Positions 25,425 through 33,545 of a DNA stretch of 64,000 nucleotides are shown here, piece after piece. Below the pieces are notes generated by a model. It made no database searches, had not been told where the DNA came from, and was given only the letters and a program-made list of their open reading frames with translations. The stretch is taken from contig NZ_CP025066.1 of NCBI RefSeq assembly GCF_002952775.1, positions 2,852,001-2,916,000 on the forward strand. The letters are read 5' to 3'. The DNA is from Halalkaliarchaeum desulfuricum. GTDB taxonomy: Archaea > Halobacteriota > Halobacteria > Halobacteriales > Haloferacaceae. The number at the start of each line of letters is the position of its first letter. Within the stretch, counting starts at the first letter, position 1. The position numbers and the translations under genes were made by a program.

Positions 25425-26195
25425 ATGGCCGACGAATCGGGTACAGGAACGGGGATCGGGGCGACGAAGACGACGTTCGCCATCGTCAAAACTCTCCACG
25501 AACTCCAGTACGCGCGACTGACAGAACTCGCCGAACGCGTCGGAATCGCGAACAGTACCGCACACAGCCACCTCGAAACGTTACAGGAACTGGATTACGT
25601 GATCAAAAAGGACGGGACGTACCGATTGGGGCTGAAGTTTCTCGGTGACGGGGTCCGTGCCAGACAGAACTACCAGGACCTCACGGAGGTTTCCCGACCG
25701 GTGCTCGAACAGTTGATCGAGCACACAGACGAAGCGGTGAATCTGCTCGTCGAAGAGTGTGGGTACGCAGTGTATCTGGATCGACTGACCGGCGATCGTG
25801 GCGTTCCGACCAACTCCTGGATGGGTCAACGAAAGAAGCTCCACACCCTCGCCGGGGGGAAGGCCATACTGGCCCACCTCCCCGACGAAACAGTCGACGA
25901 AATCGTCGAAACTCGCGGGCTCGCCCCGGTTACCGATCGGACGATAACGACCCGGGACCGGTTGCAGGAGGAACTCGAATCGGTCATCGACGACGGGGTC
26001 GCCTTCAACGACTGCGAGTCTCACGACAGCATCCGCGCCGTTGCTTCCCCGGTCATCCTCGAGGGAGAGGTCCAGGGCTCGGTTTCCATAGCAGGTCCCG
26101 CAAAACGACTGACTGGCACGTACTACCGGCGTGAAATACCGGACCTGTTGCTGGGCGCGGTCAACGAAATCGAGCTGAAACTATCCAACCGCTGA
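25425..26195 (+). CDS. IclR family transcriptional regulator
   Basis: A 256-residue regulator. The N-terminal winged helix (about residues 14-65: TKTTFAIVKTLHELQYARLTELAERV...STAHSHLETL) binds DNA. The C-terminal IclR effector domain (about 80-250) includes LHTLAGGKAILAHLP and RAVASPVILEGEVQGSVSIAGPAKR. The ATG at 25425 lies about 30 bases after an ACTATAC promoter-like box. It sits between the two catabolic operons and probably senses their substrate. A degenerate relative of its DNA-binding domain is found at 30646-30852. Confidence 0.93.
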   Translation: MADESGTGTGIGATKTTFAIVKTLHELQYARLTELAERVGIANSTAHSHLETLQELDYVIKKDGTYRLGLKFLGDGVRARQNYQDLTEVSRPVLEQLIEHTDEAVNLLVEECGYAVYLDRLTGDRGVPTNSWMGQRKKLHTLAGGKAILAHLPDETVDEIVETRGLAPVTDRTITTRDRLQEELESVIDDGVAFNDCESHDSIRAVASPVILEGEVQGSVSIAGPAKRLTGTYYRREIPDLLLGAVNEIELKLSNR

Positions 26196-26315
26196 CGGAC
26201 TCGTTCGGGGCGTCCGGATCGGTGCTCACGTTCGCTATTCGGGGGTATGCTGCCGGATGACGAAATGGGTGCGGGGAACATCGGTTTCGGGTTGACGCGC
26301 CGACTGGCCAAGGCG

Positions 26316-27488
26316 TCACTCGCCTTGCTGGAGGAGTGCCGTCACGGTCTCTATAGGCAGTACTTCAGAGAGGACGGAATCCGTGTGCTCGCCGAGCCGT
26401 GGCTGTCCGTGACCCGACCGCTTCGTCGCGCCGGAGAATTCGATCGGGCAGACCGGAAACGGAAGGTCGACGCCGTCGATTTCGAGATCCGCAAGCGTCC
26501 CACTCGCCCGGAGGTGGTCGTCCTCGAACACTTCGATCGTGTTCCTCACCGGCGCGCCGGGAAGCCCATGATCGCGGAACAGTTCGAACCACTCCGCGGC
26601 CGTTTTCCGTTCGAAGATCCCCTCGAGTTCCGCAGCGAGAGCGTCTCGGTTTGCGACGCGGTCGTCGTTCGTCTCGAAGCGATCGTCAGTCATCAGGTCG
26701 GGACGGGCGATCGCGTCACAGAGTTCCCGCCAGGTACCCTCACTGCCGATCGCGACCGCGAACCAGCCGTCCGCTGTTTCGAATGCGCGGTATGGGGCCA
26801 GTGTCGGGTGGACCGTCCCCAGTCGGGGGTACGGTTCGTCGGTCACGAACGTCCGAGCCGCACGCTCGGTGAGCCAGGAAACGAGCCCCTCGAACATCGG
26901 GACCTCGACGCGACGACCGCCGCCTGAGTACAGCGCAGTCGTGATCCCAACGACGGCGTAAGTCCCGGCGCAGATGTCCCCGATCGGGATCCCCGGCCGC
27001 GCCGGTGGTCCATCAGGCTGGCCAGTGATGCTCATGCTGCCGGCGAGTGCCTGGACGACCATGTCGAACGCCGGGAGGTCCCGGTGCGGTCCGTTGAGAA
27101 AGCCCGTGATCGAACAGTAAATGAGATCCTCGTTGACCGATCGGAGGTCATCGTATCCGAGACCCCAGCCGGCCATCGTCCCGGGGCGGTAGTTCTCGAC
27201 GAGAACGTCGGCCGTCTCTGCCAGCGACTCGAGTGCAGCGGCACCCTCTCCAGTGGACAGGTCCAGTTCGACGCTACGTTTACCCCTGTTCAGCGACGCG
27301 AAGTAGGCGCTGATCCCAGAATCGCCGATCTCGGGTCCGACGTTTCGCGTGATGTCTCCCTGGCCCGGCCGTTCGACTTTGATCACGTCCGCGCCGAGGT
27401 CAGCGAGCAACTGCGTCGCGAACGGCCCGGAGAGCATCTGGGTGCAGTCAATTACGGTGATGTCGTCGAGGGGTGGTGTTCCAGTCAT
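26316..27488 (-). CDS. CaiB/BaiF (class III) CoA-transferase 2
   Basis: A 390-residue family III CoA-transferase, distinct from the one at 22511. Seen: LGADVIKVERPGQGDITRNV, LNRGKRSVELDLSTGEG, VENYRPGTMAGWGLGYDDL, and the catalytic aspartate in LPAFDMVVQALAGSMS (D132). It lies eight bases after the enolase-superfamily gene on the same strand, so the dehydratase and transferase are probably co-transcribed. It would activate the product acid as a CoA ester. The frame is open upstream of 27488, but that is shadow sequence. Confidence 0.92.
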   Translation of the reverse strand: MTGTPPLDDITVIDCTQMLSGPFATQLLADLGADVIKVERPGQGDITRNVGPEIGDSGISAYFASLNRGKRSVELDLSTGEGAAALESLAETADVLVENYRPGTMAGWGLGYDDLRSVNEDLIYCSITGFLNGPHRDLPAFDMVVQALAGSMSITGQPDGPPARPGIPIGDICAGTYAVVGITTALYSGGGRRVEVPMFEGLVSWLTERAARTFVTDEPYPRLGTVHPTLAPYRAFETADGWFAVAIGSEGTWRELCDAIARPDLMTDDRFETNDDRVANRDALAAELEGIFERKTAAEWFELFRDHGLPGAPVRNTIEVFEDDHLRASGTLADLEIDGVDLPFPVCPIEFSGATKRSGHGQPRLGEHTDSVLSEVLPIETVTALLQQGE

Positions 27489-27496
27489 GGTGGTGG

Positions 27497-28714
27497 TTAG
27501 AACGTCGTGGTCCCCTCGAGCGCATGTTCCGCGACGACGTCGCGATCGAGTTCGACGCCGATCCCCGGCGCTTCCGGTACCTCGACGTACCCGTCCTGGA
27601 TGACTGGTTCGTCGCGAGCGAGTAGATCGTCCCACCACTCGACGTCCAAGGCGTGGTATTCCAGGACGTCGAAGTTGGGTATGGCGGCGCCAAGGTGCAC
27701 GCAGGCCATCGTTCCGACAGGGGTGCAGACGTTGTGCGGAGAAATCGGAATGTAGTTCTCCTCGGCGCGATCGGCGATCCGCATCGTCTCGCCGAGGCCG
27801 CCGACGGTGGTCGGGTCCGGCGTCACGATATCGACCCCGTGCTCGTAGATCAGCTTCGAGAGTTCGTGGACGCGAAACCGGTTCTCGCCGGTCGCGACGG
27901 GGGTTCTGGTCGCCTTCGATACCTCGATCTGCGCGTCGATGTTCTCCGGCGGGATCAGGTCCTCCAGCCACATCAGGTCGTAGGGCTCCAGTTCTGTGCC
28001 GAGGCGTTTCGCGCTCTCGACGGTGTAGTCCCAGTGACAGTCGAAGGCAAGGTCAACCTCGTCGCCGATCTCGTCGCGGACGGCCCCGACGATCTGCCGT
28101 TTGTGCTCGATGGCCGCGTTCGAGAGCCGACCGTTGAACGGGTCCGGGTCGTTGTCCATCTCGAGGTCGAGGTCGAACTTGAGCGCGGTAAAGCCCATGT
28201 CGACGACGCGACGGGCCTCGTTGGCGTATGCCGCCGGCGAGTAGGCGTCGGCGTCGGCGTACTCGGTGTAGCCGTCCTCGACGGCGTAGGCTTCGCCGGC
28301 ATGACAATCACAGTAAATACGGACCTCGTCGCGAAATTTTCCTCCCAATAGCTGGTAGACGGGCACGTCCAGTATCTTGCCCGCCACATCCCACAGCGCG
28401 ATTTCGATTCCGGAGGCCGCTGTGACGACCTTTCCGGTCGTGCCGCCGTGACCTGACATCTCCTGGATGATTCGCCGGTAGAGTCGCTGGACGTCGAGGG
28501 GATTTTCGCCGATAAGGAATCGTTTCGTGTATTCGACCAGTTCGGGAATTCCGCCACCACGGTAGGCTTCGCCGATACCGATGACGCCCGCGTCGGTCTC
28601 GATTTCGATCAGGTTCCACTCGAAATTTCCCTCGACGACGCAGGTCCGGATGTCCGTGATCTTGACCTCGCGTCGCTCAGTTCGGTTCGTTATCTGGTTG
28701 GAGAAATCTTTCAT
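27497..28714 (-). CDS. Mandelate racemase/muconate lactonizing-type (enolase superfamily) sugar-acid dehydratase
   Basis: A 405-residue enolase-superfamily enzyme. The N-terminal capping domain is about residues 15-135. In the barrel, metal ligands are in FDCHWDY, WLEDLIPPEN and TGENRF. General acid/base candidates are the His of D-C-H, the His of SPHNVCTP and the Glu of LEYH. The D-x-H arrangement is that of the galactonate/gluconate/mannonate dehydratase group, so dehydration of an aldonic or related hydroxy acid is likely. It is the first gene of an operon with CoA-transferase 2. A broken paralogue lies just upstream at 28728-29073. The exact substrate is unknown. Confidence 0.88.
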   Translation of the reverse strand: MKDFSNQITNRTERREVKITDIRTCVVEGNFEWNLIEIETDAGVIGIGEAYRGGGIPELVEYTKRFLIGENPLDVQRLYRRIIQEMSGHGGTTGKVVTAASGIEIALWDVAGKILDVPVYQLLGGKFRDEVRIYCDCHAGEAYAVEDGYTEYADADAYSPAAYANEARRVVDMGFTALKFDLDLEMDNDPDPFNGRLSNAAIEHKRQIVGAVRDEIGDEVDLAFDCHWDYTVESAKRLGTELEPYDLMWLEDLIPPENIDAQIEVSKATRTPVATGENRFRVHELSKLIYEHGVDIVTPDPTTVGGLGETMRIADRAEENYIPISPHNVCTPVGTMACVHLGAAIPNFDVLEYHALDVEWWDDLLARDEPVIQDGYVEVPEAPGIGVELDRDVVAEHALEGTTTF

Positions 28715-28727
28715 TGGCGTAACGTCC

Positions 28728-29073
28728 TCAGTGGTCGGTCCTAAATCGGTCGATCGAGTCCCCGTCTATGGCCACACCGTCTCCCGGGTCGTCGGAGAGC
28801 GGCATCGTCCCGACGTCGGGCAAAAGGGGATCCTCGTCGACGAGCAGCGACACGATCGGCGGCTCGAACGTCTCGCCGAGTGGGTGTGCCCTTGTAGCCA
28901 AGCGTGTAGCCGATGTACTCACAGCAGCCGTCGGTCCGGGCTGACGAGATCGCGTGATCGCGATTGGTCAGCGTCCCCTTCGAGAACGAGGCAGGCCCCT
29001 CGAACGGTATCGCTACCGGTACGCTTTCGATCGTTGTGATCTCCACACCACTAGCAGGGCGGACTACTGCCAA
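28728..29073 (-). pseudogene. Internally deleted enolase-superfamily gene
   Basis: From the ATG at 29073 the first ~57 codons read as the start of an MR/MLE-type capping domain (EITTIESVPVAIPFEGPASF... YIGYTLGYKG). The frame then shifts by one and the remaining ~50 codons (HPLGETFEPPIVSLLVDEDP ... GVAIDGDSIDRFRTD, stop at 28728) resemble the C-terminal end of the same superfamily. The roughly 250 residues of barrel between them are missing. A deletion has fused the two ends. It is next to the intact MR/MLE gene, so it may be a lost paralogue or partner of the pathway. Confidence 0.7.
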
Positions 29074-29127
29074 AAGGGTTTACCCCTCGTCAAACGTTCG
29101 CACGGCAAACCACCGCCGTCGGAATTG

Positions 29128-29193
29128 TCCACCTCCTTCTCCGCTCCCTCTCCCCACTCCTTTCCACCGCCCCCATCTCCCCTCTCTCGCCTC
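29128..29193. repeat. Pyrimidine-rich tract upstream of the racemase gene
   Basis: A 66-base tract with only seven purines on the plus strand, in the gap between the broken dehydratase gene and the racemase gene. Such homopyrimidine runs are unusual here. It may be a relic of insertion or have structural effects; no gene is seen in it. Confidence 0.6.
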
Positions 29194-29279
29194 ATCGAAC
29201 TCGGATCCTGATTTCGTGTGTCGCATTAGGCAGGTTCGAGAGTTCATACTATATACGTCGAGCCTCGATATATTTCAGT

Positions 29280-30581
29280 ATGGAATTTCCCGATCGTTCC
29301 GAGATCGTCGATCTCATCGATCCCATATCTCATCCATCGTTCGTCAGGGTCAACTACGAACCGTCCACGATCAGCCTCGAGGACCCGCTCGCAGCGACGC
29401 GAGCGGAACTGGCGACCCTCCCGCTCGGCGACCTCGAGACTGGCGCAACGATCGCCATCGGCGTCGGCAGCAGGGGGATCCACAAAATCGACGACATCGT
29501 CGCCGAGACAGTCTCATTTCTCGACGATCGGGGATTCGAATCGGTCCTCGTTCCGGCTATGGGCAGCCACGGAGGCGCAACGGCTGCGGGCCAGCGCGAG
29601 GTACTCGAGGCGCTCGAAATCACGGAAGAACGCGTGGGAGCACCGATTGATGCGCGGATGGAGGGCGAACAGATCGGTACCGTTGATGTCGGCGGGTCGG
29701 AGACGGCAGTACATATCGCCGTCGCTGCCCTCGAAGCAGACGCGGTGATGGTGATCAACCGAGTGAAGCCACATACGAACTTCACCGGTCGAATCGAGAG
29801 CGGACTCTGCAAAATGCTCGCGGTCGGCCTCGGCAAACAGGCCGGGGCACGGATCTTTCATTCGACGGCCATCGAGCAGGGGTACGTCCCGACGATCGAA
29901 TCGATGGTCGAAAGAATCCGCGAATCGGTACCGCTGCTTGGCGGACTCGCGATTGTCGAGAACTTCCACGAGGAAACGGGCCACGTCGAAGCGATCCCCG
30001 CGGATTGCCTCGAGGAGCGCGAGGAGGAACTGCTCGAATTGGCCCGCGAGGAAATGGCGACGTTGCCGTTCGAAGATCTCGACCTCCTCGTGGTCGACGA
30101 AGTCGGTAAAGAGATCTCCGGGGCGGGGATGGACACGAACGTGATCGGCCGTTACCGCGTCCTCAACGCGCCCGACCCAGCATCGCCAGACATCTCCCTG
30201 ATATACGCCCGCAGCCTGACCGAAGGGACGAAAGGCAACGGAAACGGAATCGGGCTGGCCGACGTCACCCGACAGGCGGCGATCGAACAACTCGACCTGC
30301 AGAAAACCTACGCGAACGCGCTGACGAGCGGTTCTCTCGCAAAGTCGAAACTCCCTATCGTCGCGCCGGATGACGAACTGGCCCTGCGGATCGCGCTCAA
30401 TGCACTCGGCAGGTACGACTCCGAGACGGTCCGGGTGGCCTGGATCGAGAACACGACCCATCTCAATGAGTTCCGCGTCTCCGAAGCGCTGCTCGAGGAC
30501 CTGCCGGCCGACGCCGTCATCCGCGAGCACGAACGTCTCGCCTTCGGAAACGGGACCGCGACGTTCGAATCGGTCGAGTGA
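29280..30581 (+). CDS. LarA-like (DUF2088) 2-hydroxyacid racemase family protein
   Basis: A 433-residue member of the lactate-racemase LarA superfamily. Conserved histidines/lysines: PAMGSHGGATAAGQ (H97), NRVKPHTNFTG (K163, H165), CKMLAVGLGKQAGA (K178, K186). LarA enzymes invert the C2 of 2-hydroxyacids using a nickel-pincer cofactor made by LarB/LarC/LarE, which are not in this window. The ATG at 29280 follows an ACTATATACG box by about 25 bases, fitting a leaderless transcript. Paired with the dehydratase, CoA-transferase and acyl-CoA dehydrogenase of the island, it may supply the right stereoisomer of a hydroxy acid. The substrate is not known. Confidence 0.85.
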   Translation: MEFPDRSEIVDLIDPISHPSFVRVNYEPSTISLEDPLAATRAELATLPLGDLETGATIAIGVGSRGIHKIDDIVAETVSFLDDRGFESVLVPAMGSHGGATAAGQREVLEALEITEERVGAPIDARMEGEQIGTVDVGGSETAVHIAVAALEADAVMVINRVKPHTNFTGRIESGLCKMLAVGLGKQAGARIFHSTAIEQGYVPTIESMVERIRESVPLLGGLAIVENFHEETGHVEAIPADCLEEREEELLELAREEMATLPFEDLDLLVVDEVGKEISGAGMDTNVIGRYRVLNAPDPASPDISLIYARSLTEGTKGNGNGIGLADVTRQAAIEQLDLQKTYANALTSGSLAKSKLPIVAPDDELALRIALNALGRYDSETVRVAWIENTTHLNEFRVSEALLEDLPADAVIREHERLAFGNGTATFESVE

Positions 30582-30645
30582 GTGAGGACCGAAGGCGGGC
30601 CGTCACGGACCGAGCCGCGTCGCGCTCGCGGACGGACTCGCGTTC

Positions 30646-30852
30646 CTACCCCGCGGACAGACAGTGGAGGTGGATCTGTAGGTGGCGGTGTATCCTCCGT
30701 TCGGGGTGATCGACGTGATCCGCGATCATCCAGAGCCAGGCAGGCCCGAACTCCCGGAGCCCCTGGACGATCACGAAGTTCGTTTTCGTATTCCGAATGC
30801 TTTGTAACCCCCTCTTCCGTTCGGAGTTAACATCACCGTTCGTTCGGTTCAT
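30646..30852 (-). pseudogene. Degenerate IclR-type DNA-binding fragment
   Basis: A 68-codon frame from an ATG at 30852, at the very edge of palindromic element copy 2. Residues ~19-57 (RNTKTNFVIVQGLREFGPAW... IADHVDHPERRIHRHLQ) line up with the winged helix of the intact IclR protein at 25425 (TKTTFAIVKTLHEL... LAERV...AHSHLETL): the spacing is the same and about a third of positions match. The effector domain is absent. It is most likely a decayed regulator; a small functional DNA-binding protein cannot be excluded. Confidence 0.55.
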
Positions 30853-30930
30853 ATGATTATTGTAGCGATTTACCGGTCGGTCGGCCACCCGGCCCGCCGA
30901 TCGTCCGGTTACGGCCGAGAATAATCATTA
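30852..30930. mobile_element. 80-bp palindromic MITE-like element, copy 2
   Basis: It matches copy 1 (20466-20545) at nearly all positions and in the same orientation: TATGATTATTGTAGCG...AATAATCATTA, with changes only near the hairpin tip (GGTCGG for GATCGG and CCGGCCCG for CCGGTGGG) and one base missing at the left end. No clear target duplication is visible (TCA on the left, TGA on the right). It sits between the IclR fragment and the IS6 remnant. Confidence 0.85.
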
Positions 30931-31115
30931 TGATTCGCACCTTGTTCGTGCCGTATGATTCCACCCTGTTGGATTTGATTGTCGAAACGCAAACCGGCGG
31001 TGTTCAGATGAGCTGATTTCACGCAAAACTGAATGATCTGAACCAGCCGGCAGCAGATTTTTGCTTCGGCGTTTCTGAAGAAGTTTGCAAACAGGTAGGT
31101 ACGTTATTTTACTAT

Positions 31116-31607
31116 TTAGTAGATATGTTCGACGCTGTTGTGATCTTCGTGGCGTTCGACGCGGAGATCAAGGCCGTGTCGAGTGCATGCGTCTTTCAGA
31201 GAAAGCGAGCCGTCGGTGAGAAAGACAGCGTCGTCAACGTCGTGTTTCTCGCGGTGTTGTGCGAGAAACTGTTGAACGAGAACGCTGTTTGTTGTCGGCT
31301 CAAGCTGTGTATAGAGCAATTTGTTTGTTTGAGGACCGACAGCGGCGTACAGCCAGCATTGCTCGTCGTTGAGTCCGATCACAGTCTCATCAACCGCAAC
31401 GTGATCCGGACTCAGTCCGTTCTCGTGCTGTAGATCTGCTTTGTGAACCCAATTATGGACCGTCGAACGAGCCCGTTTTATACCAAATATATCAAAAAGA
31501 GAAATAATATTCAAAAGAAATAATTCAGCAAGGTACAACTGAATACCGAGCTTCATCAGAAATCGCGGTGTCGCTTCGCGTTCATAAACGCAACCGTCCA
31601 TATGCAT
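31116..31607 (-). pseudogene. IS6-family transposase remnant 2
   Basis: An IS6-type transposase piece with recognisable YEREATPRFLMKLGIQLYLA, STVHNWVHKADLQ, DHVAVDETVIGLNDEQCWLYAAV (first Asp) and FLTDGSLSL (second Asp). The frame ends early at NSVEHIY, before the catalytic glutamate; remains of the C-terminus (SLFANFFRNAEA, near 31060-31095) lie downstream in another frame. The start of homology is near 31600 and about ten N-terminal residues are lost. It diverges from IS6 remnant 1 in sequence but lies in the same orientation, at the other end of the catabolic cluster. Confidence 0.82.
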
Positions 31608-31714
31608 GATTGCAACCTTCGACGCGTCAGCCCCCGACTGAGGCCCGCCAACCCCCTTTATGAAGCGATATATTGATCCACCGCTTTTAAGCAATCCCCA
31701 CCCGAATCAGTGGT

Positions 31715-32248
31715 ATGGCAGACATCGAACTCACAACCAGCCAGAAAACTATTCTCTCGGCACTCGTGAACCTCTATGGGGAATCGGAAGACGCCGTCAA
31801 GGGGGAGGAGATCGCCGAAGAAGTCGACAGGAACCCGGGCACGATTCGCAACCAGATGCAGAGCCTCAAAGCCCTCCAGCTCGTGGAGGGAGTCCCGGGG
31901 CCGAAAGGCGGGTACAAGCCGACCGCGACCGCCTACGACGCGCTGGAGATCCAGCGAATGGACGAACCCGCCTCGGTACCGCTGCAACACAACGGGGAGA
32001 CGGTCGAAAACGCAAACGTCGAGGAGATCAACCTCTCTTCTGTCCACCATCCGGAGCTGTGCCGTGCCGAGGTCCACCTCCAGGGATCGATCCGTGAGTT
32101 CCACGAGGGCGACTCGGTGAGAGTCGGACCGACGCCGCTTTCGAAACTCGTCATCGAGGGGACCATCGACGGAAAAGACGACACCGCGAACGTGCTCGTC
32201 CTGCGGATCGACGACATGCGGGCCCCCGTGGCAGACCCAGTTCGCTGA
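31715..32248 (+). CDS. Winged-helix transcriptional regulator (TrmB/Rrf2-like)
   Basis: A 177-residue protein. The N-terminal winged helix (about residues 5-70: LTTSQKTILSALVNLY... GEEIAEEVDRNPGTIRNQMQSLKALQLVEG) includes a typical 'wing' PGPKGGYKPT. The C-terminal half (about 85-177) is an acidic alpha-beta domain of unknown ligand. A TATA-like CTTTTAAGC at 31684-31692 lies about 25 bases before the ATG, fitting a leaderless transcript. It lies right outside the island, so it probably belongs to the older chromosome. Target genes unknown. Confidence 0.82.
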   Translation: MADIELTTSQKTILSALVNLYGESEDAVKGEEIAEEVDRNPGTIRNQMQSLKALQLVEGVPGPKGGYKPTATAYDALEIQRMDEPASVPLQHNGETVENANVEEINLSSVHHPELCRAEVHLQGSIREFHEGDSVRVGPTPLSKLVIEGTIDGKDDTANVLVLRIDDMRAPVADPVR

Positions 32249-32288
32249 GAAACCGACGACTATTCGACTACTTCTGGCGAGTGCAACG

Positions 32289-33473
32289 CTACATGTCCGG
32301 CCAGGCGTCCACGCTCCGCTTCGCCGAGGCGACGGTGTAGATCCACCTGGCGGCGATTGCCTTTTTCAACACTTTCGCCGGAAGGCCGCCGAACGTCGAC
32401 ACCGGGACACCCTGAACGTCGTGAGCGACCGCCTTCTCGCCGACGGAAACGACGGTCCCTTTGTCAGTGTGTGTCCATGTTTGCAGGGGTTCGCCACGGA
32501 CGACACGCGCGAGGTTCTCCCCGGCGACCTCGGCTGCCTGCCAGGCCGCCTGTGCCGTCGGCGGGGCAAACTCTCGGTCGCCCTGGTCGACCAGTGCCGC
32601 GTCCCCGATCGCGAACACCCGGTCGTCGCTGGTGCGGAAATCCGACTCGGCGTACACCCGCCGGGATCGATCGTCCTTCTCGACGTTCACGTCGGCCATC
32701 TCTTCCTGGCCGGTTATCCCGCCGGTCCACACGAGCACGTCGTACGGGATAGGTTCGCCGTCAGCGTCCTCGCTTTGCCCATCGAGCGTAAGCGTGCCCT
32801 CGTCGACCTCGGAGACGAACTTCCCCGTACGGATCTCGATGTCGAGCGCTTCGAGACGGTTCCGGAGCGCCTCCTGGACTGCCGGATCCTTTCCGGGGAA
32901 CACCTCGTCGAGCCCCTCCACGAGGGTGACCTCGATCGGGAGCTGCTTGTCGTCGCGGTAGGTCGCGATCTCACCGGCCGTCTGTATCCCCGAAAGGCCC
33001 GCACCGCCGACGACTACCCTGGCAGGCTCCGAGCGCGTTGCGTTCTTTCCTGCCTCAGTCACCTCGCTGTGGATCCGCTGGGCGTCCTCGAGCCCATTCA
33101 AGGTGACTGAGTGTTCCTCGAGGCCGTCGATTCCGTAAAACGCCGTCGTGGAGCCGATCCCGACGAGCAGGTAATCGTACGCGACCTCGCGACCGTCCGA
33201 AAGCGAGACGGTCCGCTCGTCGGTGTCGATCCCGGTGACGCGGCCGTGCAGGAAATCGGTGGCGTCGGACTTGATCTCCGACACCGGGATGGTGATCTTC
33301 GACGCGACATCGGGATCGCGGATGACGCGGTGGACCTCGTGTAACACGAGGTGATACTCGCGGTCCGAGATCCAGGTCAGTTCGGCTTCGCCGTCGCGAA
33401 TGGCATCCTCGAAGGCCGTTACGGTCCCGGCACCGGCGTATCCGGAACCGACGACCACTACCTGGGCACCCAT
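32289..33473 (-). CDS. NAD(P)/FAD-dependent oxidoreductase, NDH-2-like
   Basis: A 394-residue pyridine nucleotide-disulfide oxidoreductase fold protein of the type II NADH dehydrogenase group. Two dinucleotide motifs are seen: VVVVGSGYAGAGT at residues 5-17 and VVVGGAGLSGIQTAGEIA near 155. The FAD-closing motif is VFAIGDAALVD, followed by the PPTAQAAWQAAEVAGENLAR helix. The C-terminal amphipathic region (PAKVLKKAIAARWIYTVAS) could hold it on the membrane. It probably passes electrons from NADH to menaquinone without pumping; sulfide:quinone reductase is a less likely alternative. Confidence 0.87.
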   Translation of the reverse strand: MGAQVVVVGSGYAGAGTVTAFEDAIRDGEAELTWISDREYHLVLHEVHRVIRDPDVASKITIPVSEIKSDATDFLHGRVTGIDTDERTVSLSDGREVAYDYLLVGIGSTTAFYGIDGLEEHSVTLNGLEDAQRIHSEVTEAGKNATRSEPARVVVGGAGLSGIQTAGEIATYRDDKQLPIEVTLVEGLDEVFPGKDPAVQEALRNRLEALDIEIRTGKFVSEVDEGTLTLDGQSEDADGEPIPYDVLVWTGGITGQEEMADVNVEKDDRSRRVYAESDFRTSDDRVFAIGDAALVDQGDREFAPPTAQAAWQAAEVAGENLARVVRGEPLQTWTHTDKGTVVSVGEKAVAHDVQGVPVSTFGGLPAKVLKKAIAARWIYTVASAKRSVDAWPDM

Positions 33474-33545
33474 AGCAAGCGATGGGAAGCGATCGGATAA
33501 ATGGCCTTTGAAACACCGTCGTGTGACGGCAAAAAATCGTGAAGA

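Larger units (their letters stand above)
20288..31694. mobile_element. IS- and palindrome-flanked accessory island
   Basis: An inferred unit of about 11 kb. The left end has a decayed tnpB carrying an 80-bp palindromic element, an IS6-family transposase remnant (minus strand) and a second tnpB fragment. The right end has a near-identical palindromic element and another IS6-family remnant, also on the minus strand. Between them lie catabolic genes and two gene remnants. IS6-family elements in direct orientation are known to form composite or translocatable units. Boundaries are approximate. Confidence 0.5.

Noticed and set aside
29514-30530. 338-codon minus-strand frame
   Set aside because: It is the shadow of the LarA-like gene, which carries the conserved His and Lys motifs on the plus strand.
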